NCBI RefSeq assembly: GCF_001047375.1
Contig: NZ_LFVU01000026.1
Span: 1 to 64,000 of the forward strand
Length of the DNA: 64,000 bases
Source: Clostridium cylindrosporum DSM 605
GTDB lineage: Bacteria; Bacillota; Clostridia; Clostridiales; Caloramatoraceae
Reading direction: 5' to 3'
Shown here: positions 11,307 to 20,660 of the stretch, piece after piece
Position numbering within the stretch: the stretch's first letter is position 1
Layout of the letters: each line of letters begins with the position of its first letter
Position numbers and translations under genes: made by a program
Notes under the pieces: generated by a model
Database searches by the model: none
What the model was told of the DNA's origin: nothing
The model's input: the letters and a program-made list of their open reading frames with translations, nothing else

Positions 11307-12179
11307 TTGGGCGCATTAAATAATTTGCTAACAGGATTTTTTGACATAATACATAACCTTGTAGAGTCAATTGGAGTTACTAATTTAGGATTTGGATATG
11401 TTTTAGACATAGTGATTTACACACTTATACTTAAAACAATAATGCTTCCTTTATTTGTTTACCAGCAAAAGGGCACTAAGGGAATGAGTGAAGTCCAGCC
11501 TAAGATGAAGGAACTTCAGGAAAAGTATAAAAATGACCCAAAGAAGCTTCAAGAAGAACAAATAAAGCTATATAAAGAGTTAGGTGTAAATCCATTTAAG
11601 GGATGTCTACCATTATTTGTTCAAATGCCAATTTTCATTGCAATGTTTACAGTTCTTTCATCATATCACGGTTTCAATGGTGTACCATTTCTATGGATAA
11701 AGAACCTTGCAAAGCCAGATAACTTTTATATATTACCAGTACTAACAGCAGTTCTACAATATGTAAGCATAAAAGTTACATCTAAGAACATGGATGAAGA
11801 GCAAAAAAAGATGCAAAACAAAATGGGTATTACAATGTCAATTGTATTCTTATTTATCTGTATCAACTATAAAGCGGTTCTTGCAATATACTTTATATCA
11901 AGTAGTGTAATCCAAATGGTACAAACACTTATGGTTAATAAGTATCTTGAAAAGGAAAAGGCTAAGGAAGATGCTATAAAGAAGGCTAAAGAAGAGGAAA
12001 GATTAGCTAAGGAAGCAGAGGAGAAAGCTGCTAAACGTGAAGAATACAAAAAGAAAAAGAAGAAAAAGGCTGAATCAAGTGAAGAATTAAATAAAGCTGA
12101 TAAGCCAGTAAAAAAGAAAAGAACGGAAGAGAGCCAAAAGCTCAAAGATGATAATAAAGATGGTAAGGTTGTAGAGTAA
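11307..12179 (+). CDS. yidC: Membrane protein insertase YidC (SpoIIIJ type)
   Basis: YidC inserts proteins into the cytoplasmic membrane, alone or with Sec. The 290-aa protein starts at TTG with AAGGAGG 9 nt upstream. It has the Gram-positive short-form layout: a first membrane segment near residues 25-50 (LDIVIYTLILKTIMLPLFV), the cytoplasmic hairpin (QPKMKELQEKYK), and further membrane segments ending near residue 210. A long Lys/Glu-rich tail (about residues 213-290) follows. I see no lipobox. A KYKNDPKKLQEE loop and GVNPFKGCLPLFVQMPIF are diagnostic. It is followed closely by jag. Confidence 0.96.
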   Translation: MGALNNLLTGFFDIIHNLVESIGVTNLGFGYVLDIVIYTLILKTIMLPLFVYQQKGTKGMSEVQPKMKELQEKYKNDPKKLQEEQIKLYKELGVNPFKGCLPLFVQMPIFIAMFTVLSSYHGFNGVPFLWIKNLAKPDNFYILPVLTAVLQYVSIKVTSKNMDEEQKKMQNKMGITMSIVFLFICINYKAVLAIYFISSSVIQMVQTLMVNKYLEKEKAKEDAIKKAKEEERLAKEAEEKAAKREEYKKKKKKKAESSEELNKADKPVKKKRTEESQKLKDDNKDGKVVE

Positions 12180-12197
12180 AAGGTGGTGAAGGGTCTC

Positions 12198-12890
12198 ATG
12201 AAAACTTTAGAATTTGAAGGAAAAAGCGTTGAAGAAGCTATTGAAAATGCTATTAGGGAACTTTCAGTAAAGAAAGAAGACATTGAATATGAAGTTCTTC
12301 AACAACCAAGTAAAGGTTTTCTAGGATTTATAGGGGTAAAGCCAGCTAAGATAATAATTTCTCTTAAATCAAAAAGTAATAAAGCCGAAGGTAAAGAAGA
12401 GGCTATATGTAGCAATGCGGAGAAAGTTAAGGCTATAGACTATGAGGTACTAGCAAAAAAGTTCCTAAGGGATGTACTTAACAACATGAATGTAATGTGT
12501 GAAATTCATGCTGAGGACAAAGGGGACACATTAAAGGTTAACTTAGTAGGCCCAGACATGGGAATACTAATAGGCCGTAGAGGAGAGACATTAGATGCTC
12601 TTCAATATCTACTAAGCCTTGTAGTTAACAAAGAAAACAAGGATGATAAATATAAAAGAGTAGTTTTAGACACAGAAAACTACAGAAAGAAGAGAGAAGA
12701 AACTCTTATAAGACTTGCTAATAAGCTTGCATCAAGGGTTAAGAAATCAGGTCAAAGCATTACGCTAGAGCCTATGAACCCATATGAAAGAAGAGTTATT
12801 CACTCAGCACTTCAAGGAAATAAGCTAATATCAACTAAGAGCGAAGGTGAAGAACCTTTTAGAAAGGTTGTTATAGAGCTTAAAAAATAG
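12198..12890 (+). CDS. jag: RNA-binding protein Jag (KhpB)
   Basis: Jag/KhpB is a KH- and R3H-domain RNA-binding protein linked to cell division and to YidC. The 230-aa form has the Jag-N domain (MKTLEFEGKSVEEAIENA, then GFLGFIG), a KH domain with the GRRGETLDALQYL loop near residue 130, and a C-terminal R3H domain (MNPYERRVIHSALQ). I choose ATG 12198. An in-frame GTG at 12183 overlaps the AGGTGG site and gives a poorer N-terminus. The gene ends at a strong terminator. Confidence 0.95.
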   Translation: MKTLEFEGKSVEEAIENAIRELSVKKEDIEYEVLQQPSKGFLGFIGVKPAKIIISLKSKSNKAEGKEEAICSNAEKVKAIDYEVLAKKFLRDVLNNMNVMCEIHAEDKGDTLKVNLVGPDMGILIGRRGETLDALQYLLSLVVNKENKDDKYKRVVLDTENYRKKREETLIRLANKLASRVKKSGQSITLEPMNPYERRVIHSALQGNKLISTKSEGEEPFRKVVIELKK

Positions 12891-12892
12891 AT

Positions 12893-12929
12893 AAAAGGGC
12901 TGCTTCATAGGAAATGAAGCAGCCCTTTT
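12893..12929 (+). terminator. Terminator after jag
   Basis: Perfect 15-bp stem AAAAGGGCTGCTTCA / TGAAGCAGCCCTTTT with a 7-nt loop, right after the jag stop. It closes the rnpA-yidD-yidC-jag unit. Confidence 0.9.
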
Positions 12930-12936
12930 ATCTTAC

Positions 12937-13080
12937 TTATCTACCTTCAAATTGAAACTTTTTAGGAGAGATATATTTATTAGATTTAACTAGATATGTT
13001 CCATATGTATTAGTCTTGTTATAAGAAATAGTATTAAGAGATTCACTCTCTTCTAATCCATCACTATTAAAACTATTAAA
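12937..13080 (-). pseudogene. Possible decayed gene fragment (3' end)
   Basis: On the minus strand an open frame of about 47 codons ends at a TAA near 12937. It reads like a protein C-terminus (TNTYGTYLVKSNKYISPKKF) but has no start codon with a ribosome binding site. Nothing is recognised. The 12.93-13.38 kb gap otherwise holds the plus-strand remnant below and a half hairpin copy. Confidence 0.25.
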
Positions 13081-13230
13081 TTACAATTTAAGAACTGCAC
13101 TGGAGTAGTAAGCGGAATTATATATGAGAAAAATAATATAATTATAGATTAGACATATACCAATGGAAATAGGGAATATCTATTTGGAAGTTTTCCTTTA
13201 GGAAAGTACTATATAAAGTCAAATAAGTAA
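13057..13230 (+). pseudogene. Possible gene remnant with internal stop
   Basis: Frame open from 13057 to a TAA at 13228-13230, broken once by TAG at 13150-13152. It reads like degraded coding DNA (CTGVVSGIIYEKNNIIID, stop, then TYTNGNREYLFGSFPLGKYY). The Tyr/Gly/Asn-rich C-terminus resembles an extracellular beta-sandwich repeat, but that is a guess. No start or ribosome binding site is visible. Confidence 0.3.
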
Positions 13231-13306
13231 GTATATATTGATGTGAAAAGTCGTTGATTTATATCTCAAGGGATTTTAGTTTATATTAGATTAGTGGGCT
13301 TTAACA

Positions 13307-13367
13307 TTGCAAGTAGAAGCATTTGTGTTAAATCTATAGTGATTTAACAGAACTTCTAACCTGCAAA
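13307..13367 (+). repeat. Half copy of the long-hairpin repeat family
   Basis: Begins TTGCAAGTAG, continues through GTTAAATC and AACAGAACTTCTAACCTGCA. It aligns over its full 60 bp with the left arm of the 32.4-kb copy (TTGCAATAGG...GTTAAATC...AACAGAGCTTCTAATCTGCA). A reverse-oriented piece (GTCGTTGATTTA) at 13252-13263 may be the remains of the other arm. Confidence 0.55.
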
Positions 13368-13379
13368 AAGAGCCTAATA

Positions 13380-13880
13380 CTAGCTTTCAACGTTAATTCT
13401 TTTAGAAAATTCGCTTTTTACTACATCTAAATTTGTATTTAATGACATTGATAATTCTGAGAAAAGTAGCTTCTTAGCAGAAGATAGGACTTTATCATCA
13501 GATTCAGAAAATTTCTTACCTAAAAGTTTTGCTTCTGATTTCTTTGCAGTAAGAAGGCAAATTAGCTTTGCTAATTCATTAGGATTTACTTCCTTTATGA
13601 TCTGTGAGAACTCATTATTTCTTGCATTTCTATCTACAGTCCATGTCATATTTATATTTGGTATAGAATTAAGCACTTCATTTGCTTCTTCATAAGATAT
13701 GATTGCCCTGAGGTTTACTTTAGCATTATCAACAGGGGTCATTATGGTTGAATTAGCTTCGTGAATTGGATGCAGTATATAGTAGTTCCTTTTAACTTTC
13801 CCTATCACCTGTTCACTTATTTCATCAATACTACATACCCCATGAAATGGGTACATAACATAGTCGCCTTGATCAAACAT
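13380..13880 (-). CDS. CarD-family transcriptional regulator
   Basis: A 166-aa protein of the CarD/CdnL/TRCF-RID family. The N-terminal RNA-polymerase-interacting domain begins MFDQGDYVMYPFHGVCSIDE, the typical opening of this family, and is followed by a helical C-terminal domain (about residues 60-166) that binds DNA near the -10 element. Members stabilise open promoter complexes. The start has AAGGAGG upstream. The promoter region contains two identical 15-bp palindromes shared with the divergent MarR gene, so this gene is probably repressed by that MarR protein. Confidence 0.88.
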   Translation of the reverse strand: MFDQGDYVMYPFHGVCSIDEISEQVIGKVKRNYYILHPIHEANSTIMTPVDNAKVNLRAIISYEEANEVLNSIPNINMTWTVDRNARNNEFSQIIKEVNPNELAKLICLLTAKKSEAKLLGKKFSESDDKVLSSAKKLLFSELSMSLNTNLDVVKSEFSKRINVES

Positions 13881-13901
13881 ATATTCAACCTCCTTTTAAT
13901 T

Positions 13902-13961
13902 GTCAACTTAGTTGACGATTTAAGAGTAACATATTAAAAATATTTTGTCAACTTAGTTGAC
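13902..13961 (-). promoter_or_regulatory. Twin palindromic operators over the carD-like promoter
   Basis: GTCAACTTAGTTGAC occurs exactly twice, at 13902-13916 and 13947-13961, 45 bp apart. On the minus strand the upstream copy contains the -35 TTGACA (13946-13951). A weak -10, TACTCT (13923-13928), lies 17 nt downstream, and the second operator covers the start-site region. This is the expected layout for repression by a dimeric MarR-type protein, encoded next door. Confidence 0.75.
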
Positions 13962-14052
13962 ATTTTAAAACTTTAAGTATATACTCCCACTTAGGATGGA
14001 AATCATCAATAAATTATGTGTTATAAAACCTCTAGATGGGAGATAAATAAAT

Positions 14053-14478
14053 ATGAATATACCAATACATAATATTGATTTAATAGATTTAATTAGTGAA
14101 AAACATATGAGTTTAAGGAAGCTTAGCGAAGATATGTGGAATGATGAAAGTAGCATCTCTATTACCAATTCCGAATGGTTTATCATTTCAATGGCATATG
14201 GAAGCCAGCCAACAATCGCAGAGGTAGCCCATAGCATTGATATAAGTAGACAGGCAACCCATAAGTGCATTAAGACTTTAAAGTCTAAGGGCATTATTGA
14301 AATACACAATGTAGAGAATAATAATAGGGATAAGTGTCTTAGACTCACAAGGCTTGGAGAAAAGTATTATATGAAGAATAAAATGCTTAAGGAAACTATA
14401 GTAAAGAATATAGCTGATAAAATTGGCAGAGAGAATATGATTTTCCTAAAGGATTTGTTAAAGCAAGATTGGATATAA
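14053..14478 (+). CDS. MarR-family transcriptional regulator
   Basis: A 141-aa winged-helix protein. The central helix-turn-helix reads PTIAEVAHSIDISRQATHKCIKTLKSKGII (about residues 57-86) and is followed by the wing (NNNRDKCLRLTRLGEKY). Flanking helices provide dimerisation, as in MarR and OhrR. There are two Cys (near 77 and 100), not placed like a known redox sensor. It is divergent from the CarD-like gene, and two identical palindromes lie between them. The ligand is unknown. The ribosome binding site is weak (GGGAG 13 nt upstream). Confidence 0.85.
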   Translation: MNIPIHNIDLIDLISEKHMSLRKLSEDMWNDESSISITNSEWFIISMAYGSQPTIAEVAHSIDISRQATHKCIKTLKSKGIIEIHNVENNNRDKCLRLTRLGEKYYMKNKMLKETIVKNIADKIGRENMIFLKDLLKQDWI

Positions 14479-14498
14479 GTTAAGTAAATATAGATTTT

Positions 14499-14528
14499 AA
14501 AGCCGCTTAGGATTAAGCGGCTTTTTTA
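14499..14528 (+). terminator. Terminator after the MarR gene
   Basis: AAAGCCGCTTA / TAAGCGGCTTT, 11-bp perfect stem with a 4-nt loop, followed by a T-run. Confidence 0.9.
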
Positions 14529-14538
14529 TATCTTTTGA

Positions 14539-14773
14539 TGTAGGGGTGGTGGTGTTGTAATTAATGGTGGCTGAGACTAAATCGACGAGTACTTCAAACA
14601 GGGATTCTAACTTTCACAAATACCCTTAGCCTAAGATAATTCATAAACTCGCTAGGGCTCAAACATATGAACTATCTAAGACTAATGGTATTTATGAAAG
14701 TTAGAATCCCTAGTTTTTGTCTCCACTGATTTAGCCTGAGCCAGCACTAATTGCAAAGAAACCAGGCCCTACA
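14539..14773. repeat. Long-hairpin repeat, copy A
   Basis: A 235-bp imperfect inverted repeat. Outer ends are TGTAGGG / CCCTACA. The arms pair nearly continuously from GTAATTAAT...GATAATTCAT to ATGAACTATC...CTAATTGC. The inner arms are the best matched (GGGATTCTAACTTTCA against its complement on the right). The loop (14645-14666) contains AAACTCGCTA and GCTCAAACAT, shared with copy B. No ORF. Confidence 0.9.
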
Positions 14774-14920
14774 GACCAATAAGAAATGCATTAAAAATAG
14801 CTTTAGAATTAGGAGTATTTATTTAAAGATATAGTAGATTTATGTAAGTAATATAGCTGCAGGTAGCAGTAATTTATGATATTTTTTGCTAGTAATTTAA
14901 GGAAATATAGCTTGTTTTCC

Positions 14921-15061
14921 TGTGGATAAGTAGGTATTTTATATTATTATTTAGAATTTAAATAGCCTGTGTATAACTTTTATAAAATATATATTTTTAT
15001 TTTAAATTAATATTCTGTGGATAAATTCTATTTTATAATTTATTATAGACTATGTGGATAA
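14921..15061 (-). promoter_or_regulatory. Second DnaA-box cluster, upstream of mnmE
   Basis: Three perfect boxes TGTGGATAA at 14921-14929, 15016-15024 and 15053-15061, plus TGTGTATAA at 14968-14976, all in the same orientation. They lie in the 455-bp gene-free AT-rich stretch before mnmE, about 4.6 kb from oriC. The rest of the 14.77-15.2 kb gap shows no gene. Confidence 0.75.
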
Positions 15062-15208
15062 CTTTAAATTATAGATTATGTGAGTTTAGGATAAACTATT
15101 AAGATAGGTTGATGCATAAATATAAATTTTCATAAATATGATGAAATTTATGTGAATAAAAGGTTTTTTGATATAATGTAATAATGATTTTAATTGAGAG
15201 GTGTTAGT

Positions 15209-16591
15209 ATGTTTTTAGATGATACTATTGCTGCTATTTCAACTGCCCCAGGGGAGGGTGGAATAGGTATTGTAAGAATGTCAGGGAGTGATTCCCTTAA
15301 TATATTAAGTAAAGTGTTTAAATTAAAGAGTGGGAAAGCTTTTGAGAATTTTGAAAGCCATACTGTAAAGTATGGATATATATATGATCCTGAAACTAAT
15401 GAGCAGGTTGATGAGGCTATTGTTATATATATGAAGGGTCCAAAGACCTATACTAGAGAGGATGTTGTTGAGATTAACTGCCACGGTGGTGTAGTTTCAG
15501 TTAGAAATGTTCTTGAAACTGTATTAAAAAGCGGTGCGAGAATGTCTGAAGCTGGTGAGTTTACCAAGAGGGCCTTTCTAAACGGTAGAATAGACCTATC
15601 TCAGGCAGAGGCTGTTATTGACCTTATAAGAAGTAAAACAGATGAAAGTGCAAAGATAGCTCTTGAACAGTCACAGGGTAAAACCTCTAAGAAAGTTAAG
15701 GAAGTTTCAGCTAAGCTTTTAGATGCTTTGGCACACATTGAGGCTGCTGTTGCATTTCCAGAGGATGATATAGAGGATGTTATATCTGATAAGGTTAAAG
15801 TAGCTATAAGTGAGGTTATATCAGATGTTAACACACTTATTAATAACTCAAATGCAGGGAAAATATATAGAGAGGGCTTAAACACTATAATTGTAGGTAA
15901 GCCAAATGTAGGGAAGTCTTCCCTTCTTAACACACTTTTACAGGAGAAAAGAGCCATTGTTACAGATATTCCAGGTACCACTAGAGACGTTATCGAGGAG
16001 TATGTTAATATAAAAGGCATTCCTGTAAAGCTTGTAGACACTGCAGGTATAAGAGAAACAGAGGATGTAGTTGAGAAGATAGGAGTTGAGAAAAGCAAGG
16101 AATACATCGAAAAGTCAGACCTTGTTATTTTAATGCTTGATAACTCACGTGCTCTTGAGGAAGAGGACAAGGAGATAATAGAATTTGTTAATGGTAAGAA
16201 GGTTATAGTTATCATTAACAAAATGGACCTTAAGGGAGAACTTGATTTAGGCTACATTAAAGAAAGATTTAATGACACTTCTATAGTATATACATCTGTA
16301 AATACTGAAGAGGGTATAGAAGAGGTTAAGGATAAAATAGCAAACCTTGTTAACAGTGGTAGCATATCTATTAGTGATGTTTATATAACAAATGTTAGAC
16401 ATAGAGATGTATTACTTAAGGCTAAGGAAAGTCTTGAGGCAGGGTATAACACACTAAACATGAGTATGCCACTTGATATGGCATCTGTTGAACTTAAAGA
16501 TGCATACCTAAAGCTTGGAGAAATAACAGGTGAAGCTTATTCAGAGGATATATTAGATAAGATATTTAGTGATTTTTGTATAGGAAAGTAA
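15209..16591 (+). CDS. mnmE: tRNA modification GTPase MnmE (TrmE)
   Basis: MnmE with MnmG installs the carboxymethylaminomethyl group on U34 of certain tRNAs. The 460-aa protein has the N-terminal folate-binding domain ([20 protein letters not shown]), a helical region with an inserted Ras-like G domain (P-loop [12 protein letters not shown], switch PGTTRD, NKMD), and the C-terminal CIGK motif with the catalytic Cys. I choose ATG 15209 with GAGGTG upstream. The TTG at 15194 is the other in-frame option and has no site. It begins the mnmE-mnmG-rsmG-noc run. Confidence 0.97.
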   Translation: MFLDDTIAAISTAPGEGGIGIVRMSGSDSLNILSKVFKLKSGKAFENFESHTVKYGYIYDPETNEQVDEAIVIYMKGPKTYTREDVVEINCHGGVVSVRNVLETVLKSGARMSEAGEFTKRAFLNGRIDLSQAEAVIDLIRSKTDESAKIALEQSQGKTSKKVKEVSAKLLDALAHIEAAVAFPEDDIEDVISDKVKVAISEVISDVNTLINNSNAGKIYREGLNTIIVGKPNVGKSSLLNTLLQEKRAIVTDIPGTTRDVIEEYVNIKGIPVKLVDTAGIRETEDVVEKIGVEKSKEYIEKSDLVILMLDNSRALEEEDKEIIEFVNGKKVIVIINKMDLKGELDLGYIKERFNDTSIVYTSVNTEEGIEEVKDKIANLVNSGSISISDVYITNVRHRDVLLKAKESLEAGYNTLNMSMPLDMASVELKDAYLKLGEITGEAYSEDILDKIFSDFCIGK

Positions 16592-16601
16592 GGTGAGAAA
16601 T

Positions 16602-18503
16602 ATGTACAAAGGAAAGAAGTACGACGTTATAGTTGTAGGTGCAGGTCATGCAGGATGTGAAGCAGGGCTTGCTTCAGCACGTATGGGACTTAAAACACTT
16701 ATATTAACTATAAATTTAGATAGCATAGCATACATGCCTTGTAATCCATCAATTGGAGGAACAGCTAAGGGACATTTAGTTCGTGAAGTTGATGCCCTAG
16801 GTGGAGAAATGGGTAAAAATATAGATGAAACATATATACAATCTAAAATGCTTAATACATCAAAGGGACCAGCGGTTCATTCACTTAGAGCACAGGCTGA
16901 TAAATTCGCATACCAACAAAGAATGAAGTATGCAATTGAAAGACAAGAAAACCTTGAGGTTAAGCAAGATGAGGTTATGTCTCTTATATTAGATGGGAAT
17001 AAGGTTATAGGAGTTAAAACTAGAACTGTACCAGCTATATATGGAGATGCGGTTGTTATAACTACAGGAACATACCTAAGAAGTACGATTATAGTAGGAG
17101 ATGTTCAGTACCTAAGTGGACCAAATGGTATGGCTTCATCTAACTTCCTTTCAGAGAATCTTAAGGAAATGGGAATAGAACTTAGAAGATTTAAAACAGG
17201 AACTCCAGCTAGAATTAAGGCTAGTACTATAGATTATTCAAAGGTTATTCCTCAACCAGGAGATGAAAGGGTTATTCCTTTCTCATTCCTAAATGAAGAG
17301 TGCAATATGGATCAGGTACAGTGTTATTTAACATACACTAATGCAGGTACTCACAAGATTATAACTGATAATATAGATAAATCCCCAATGTATAACGGAA
17401 CAATTGAAGGGGTAGGTCCTAGATATTGTCCATCAATAGAGGATAAGGTTATGAGATTCCCAGATAAGGAAAGACATCAAGTATTCCTAGAACCAGAGGG
17501 AAGAAATACAGAGGAAGTATATATTCAAGGACTATCATCATCATTCCCAGAGGACATACAAGAAATGATGATTAGAAGTGTAGAGGGACTTGAAAATTGT
17601 GAAATAATGAGATCAGGATATGCTATAGAATATGATTGTATAGATCCAGTCCAACTTAACCTTTCACTAGAAATTAAGTCATATGAGAACCTATTCTTCG
17701 GTGGACAGATAAACGGAACATCAGGATATGAGGAAGCTGCAGCTCAAGGGCTTATAGCAGGGGTTAATGCAGCACTTAAGGTTAAGGGAATGGAACCACT
17801 TATTCTAGACAGAGGAGATGCTTATATAGGAGTTCTTATAGATGATTTAGTAACAAAGGGTACTAATGAACCTTATAGAATGCTAACATCAAGAGCAGAA
17901 TATAGATTAATCCTTAGACAGGATAATGCAGACCTTAGACTTACTGAAAAGGGTAGAGAAATAGGCCTTGTAGATGATTATAGATGGGAAAAGTACACAG
18001 AAAGAAAACAAATGATAGAAACTGAAATAGAGCGTCTTAAGTCAACTACAATAGGACCAAATGAAGAGAGAAACAAAATACTTGAGGAAAATAACAGCTC
18101 ACCATTAAAAACAGGAATATCACTTTATGAACTTTTAAAAAGACCTGAAATTACCTATAGTATGGTGAGAATGCTAGATGATAGCGATGTTAGCCTTCCA
18201 CTAAGCATTCAAGAGGAAGTACAAATTCAAGTTAAATACAAAGGCTATATAGACAAGCAAATAGAACAAGTAGAATCACATAGAAAACTTGAAAAGAAGA
18301 AGATTCCTGAATATATAGATTTTGATGATATATCAGGGTTAAGACTTGAGGCTAAGCAAAAGCTTAAAGCAGTAAAACCTGAAAATATAGGTCAAGCTTC
18401 AAGAATTTCAGGTGTATCTCCAGCGGATATATCAGTTCTACTTATACACTTAGAACAAGTAAGAAGAAAAAGACCAAATTTAGATACTAAGCAAGGAGAA
18501 TAG
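16602..18503 (+). CDS. mnmG: tRNA uridine-5-carboxymethylaminomethyl enzyme MnmG (GidA)
   Basis: MnmG is the FAD-binding partner of MnmE in wobble-uridine modification. The 633-aa product has the N-terminal dinucleotide-binding motif GAGHAGCEA, the family motif PCNPSIGG and conserved downstream blocks ([28 protein letters not shown]). The start at ATG 16602 has AAGGTG 6 nt upstream. A GTG at 16593 lies inside that site. It starts 10 bp after the mnmE stop, so the pair is co-translated. The C-terminal helical MnmE-binding domain is complete. Confidence 0.97.
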   Translation: MYKGKKYDVIVVGAGHAGCEAGLASARMGLKTLILTINLDSIAYMPCNPSIGGTAKGHLVREVDALGGEMGKNIDETYIQSKMLNTSKGPAVHSLRAQADKFAYQQRMKYAIERQENLEVKQDEVMSLILDGNKVIGVKTRTVPAIYGDAVVITTGTYLRSTIIVGDVQYLSGPNGMASSNFLSENLKEMGIELRRFKTGTPARIKASTIDYSKVIPQPGDERVIPFSFLNEECNMDQVQCYLTYTNAGTHKIITDNIDKSPMYNGTIEGVGPRYCPSIEDKVMRFPDKERHQVFLEPEGRNTEEVYIQGLSSSFPEDIQEMMIRSVEGLENCEIMRSGYAIEYDCIDPVQLNLSLEIKSYENLFFGGQINGTSGYEEAAAQGLIAGVNAALKVKGMEPLILDRGDAYIGVLIDDLVTKGTNEPYRMLTSRAEYRLILRQDNADLRLTEKGREIGLVDDYRWEKYTERKQMIETEIERLKSTTIGPNEERNKILEENNSSPLKTGISLYELLKRPEITYSMVRMLDDSDVSLPLSIQEEVQIQVKYKGYIDKQIEQVESHRKLEKKKIPEYIDFDDISGLRLEAKQKLKAVKPENIGQASRISGVSPADISVLLIHLEQVRRKRPNLDTKQGE

Positions 18504-18506
18504 TTT

Positions 18507-19220
18507 ATGATAGAAAACATGCTTAAAGAGGGAGCAGCCATATATGGAGTAGATCTTACAGATGAACAGGTTAAGCAGTTTATGACATATAAAAACCTAC
18601 TTCAAGAATGGAACGAAAAGATTAATCTAACAGCTATAACAGATGATGAGGGAGTTATAAAGAAACACTTTATAGATTCAATTGCAATACTTAAGTCAAA
18701 TGTTATAGAAGAGGGAGCAACGGTTATTGATGTTGGAACAGGGGCAGGATTTCCTGGTATTCCACTTAAGATAATTCGTCCAGATATTAAGCTAACACTA
18801 CTAGACTCACTTAATAAAAGAATTAAGTTCCTAGAAACAGTATGTAATGAAGCTGGACTTGAGGGAGTAAAATGTGTCCACATGAGAGCAGAGGACGGTG
18901 GACGTGATAAGACCCTTCGTGAAAAGTATGATATAGCTACAGCAAGGGCTGTTGCAAATATGAGAGTACTATCAGAATATTGTATGCCATTTGTTAAGGT
19001 AGGAGGACATTTCGTTGCATTAAAGGGACCTTCAGGATATGATGAACTTAATGATGCTAGAAATGCAGTAGGGACTTTAGGTGGAAAGTGCAGAGAAATA
19101 ATAGAAACAACAATACCTGGGGAAGATATAAAGCATAACTTAATAGTTGTAGAAAAGCATAAATCAACAGAGGCTAGATTCCCAAGGGTTCCAAAACAAA
19201 TAGATAAAAAACCACTATAG
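18507..19220 (+). CDS. rsmG: 16S rRNA (guanine-527-N7) methyltransferase RsmG (GidB)
   Basis: RsmG methylates G527 of 16S rRNA using S-adenosylmethionine. The 237-aa protein has the Rossmann SAM-binding motif VIDVGTGAGFPGIPLKI near residues 75-91 and the acidic end of the second strand (LLDSLNKRIKFLE). The conserved region ARAVANM follows. The ATG is 4 nt after the mnmG stop, with AAGGAG upstream. It ends at a terminator, so noc has its own promoter. Confidence 0.97.
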   Translation: MIENMLKEGAAIYGVDLTDEQVKQFMTYKNLLQEWNEKINLTAITDDEGVIKKHFIDSIAILKSNVIEEGATVIDVGTGAGFPGIPLKIIRPDIKLTLLDSLNKRIKFLETVCNEAGLEGVKCVHMRAEDGGRDKTLREKYDIATARAVANMRVLSEYCMPFVKVGGHFVALKGPSGYDELNDARNAVGTLGGKCREIIETTIPGEDIKHNLIVVEKHKSTEARFPRVPKQIDKKPL

Positions 19221-19239
19221 AAATATAATAAAATTTTAG

Positions 19240-19279
19240 AAAACAGTTTTATACACATTAGGTATGAGGCTGTTTTTTT
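19240..19279 (+). terminator. Terminator after rsmG
   Basis: AAAACAG...TATAC / GTAT...CTGTTTT hairpin with an internal mismatch and a T-run. Confidence 0.7.
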
Positions 19280-19488
19280 ATATGGTTTATAGACAATATA
19301 TTTAGTTAATATAGGGATTTATGATAAAATTTTTATCATATTTGGAAGGGAAAACATGAATTATATAGAAAATATAGGTATAAGGCATTATAATATAATA
19401 AAGGAATAAATAGGAAGTGTGGAGTATCTTCTCTACACCTTATATTTTGATTGAAATTATAAAATAATTTGTAAAGAGGTAGAGTGAT

Positions 19489-20268
19489 ATGGAAATGAAG
19501 GCTGAAAGAGAAGTTATAAATGTTCCAATAATACAAGTGAGACAGAATACTTATCAGCCACGTAAATTTTTTAGTGAAGAGGCATTAATGGAGCTTTCAG
19601 AGTCTATAAGAGAATATGGAGTACTTCAGCCTATTACCGTTAGAAGAATGGGAGATAGGTTCGAATTAGTTGCAGGGGAAAGAAGACTTCGTGCATCTCA
19701 GTTAGCTGGATTAACAGAGATTCCAGCAATAGTAGTAAACTTAACAGATACTGAATCAGCAGTTCTAGCACTTATAGAAAACCTTCAAAGAGAAGGCTTA
19801 AGTTATATTGAAGAGGCTGAAGGTTATCATAACCTAATAAGAGATCATGAATTTACCCAAGAGGAGCTTGCTAGCAAAATAGGTAAAAAGCAATCAACAA
19901 TAGCTAATAAATTAAGATTATTAAAGCTTAGTGACAATATAAAATTATGCTTACTAGAAAATGACCTTACAGAAAGACATGCAAGAGCACTATTAAAGCT
20001 TCCTACAGAGGAACTACAATTTGAAGTAATAGAGAAGATAGTAACAAAAGGACTTAGTGTAAAGAAAACAGAGCAGTTGATAGAAAGTATGTTAGATAAC
20101 GAAGATATAGATATTGATGAAGAGAGTAAGTATAGATGGTCTATAAATCCTAAAATAATAACAAACACGTTAAAGCAAATTATGGATAAGAGTGGAATAA
20201 AAGCTCAGTATAAGCATAGGGAAAAGGAAGATTGCTTAGAAATCATAGTTAAAATACCAAAGGCGTAG
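19489..20268 (+). CDS. noc: Nucleoid occlusion protein Noc (ParB family)
   Basis: A 259-aa ParB-family protein. Its place after rsmG, the first of two ParB paralogs, identifies it as Noc, which protects the nucleoid from division-septum formation. It has the CTP-binding motif GERRLRAS near residues 64-71, the ENLQRE motif, and the helix-turn-helix (TQEELASKIGKKQSTIANKLR). The C-terminal dimer domain is short. The gene is about 4 kb away from parA-parB here, whereas they are usually adjacent in this cluster. I found no obvious copy of the known Noc site (ATTTCCCGGGAAAT) in this window. Confidence 0.9.
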   Translation: MEMKAEREVINVPIIQVRQNTYQPRKFFSEEALMELSESIREYGVLQPITVRRMGDRFELVAGERRLRASQLAGLTEIPAIVVNLTDTESAVLALIENLQREGLSYIEEAEGYHNLIRDHEFTQEELASKIGKKQSTIANKLRLLKLSDNIKLCLLENDLTERHARALLKLPTEELQFEVIEKIVTKGLSVKKTEQLIESMLDNEDIDIDEESKYRWSINPKIITNTLKQIMDKSGIKAQYKHREKEDCLEIIVKIPKA

Positions 20269-20287
20269 AGAAATCTGCGCCTTTTTT
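20261..20287 (+). terminator. noc terminator
   Basis: GGCG-AGA / TCT-CGCC hairpin overlapping the noc stop codon, followed by six T. Its T-run merges into the outer arm of hairpin copy B. Confidence 0.8.
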
Positions 20288-20529
20288 ATATGGCATTGGT
20301 GGTCTGGTAAGAAGCAAATTAGCCTTCTAAAGGTGGCAGTGAGATTTTAAAAAGAGGTTGTAAATTTTGAATATAGGCCTTAGCCTAAGGGATTTCATAA
20401 ACTCGCTACGCTCAAACATATGAAATCTACTAAGGCTAAGGCCTATATTCAAAACAACAACCTCTAGTTTAAAACTCAAGCACCTTCATAAGGCTAATTT
20501 GCTTCTTACCAAGAAACCTTTCCCATATA
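20287..20529. repeat. Long-hairpin repeat, copy B
   Basis: About 243 bp. Outermost TATATGG / CCATATA, then GGTAAGAAGCAAATTAGCCT pairs perfectly with its complement ending at 20510. Near the centre, GAATATAGGCCTTAGCCTA pairs with TAAGGCTAAGGCCTATATTC. The loop (20399-20419) AAACTCGCTA, CG, CTCAAACAT is almost identical to copy A's loop, although most of the arm sequence differs. This is the best-paired member of the family. No ORF. Confidence 0.92.
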
Positions 20530-20660
20530 AAAAGACTTAGTAGTGGAGAAGTTTTTTATAATGGGAGTTGCAGATATAAATGCTATTTTATTTGATATAA
20601 TAGTAATGGAAAAACCGTTTTCTAATTATAAGTAATATGAAAAAGGTTAAATCAAATTCA

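Noticed and set aside
15601-16221. 206-codon open frame antisense to mnmE
   Set aside because: Shadow of mnmE; Ser/Ile-rich nonsense composition and no start signal.
18602-19258. 218-codon open frame antisense to rsmG
   Set aside because: Overlaps the whole rsmG gene, has no plausible ribosome binding site, and is explained by rsmG codon use.
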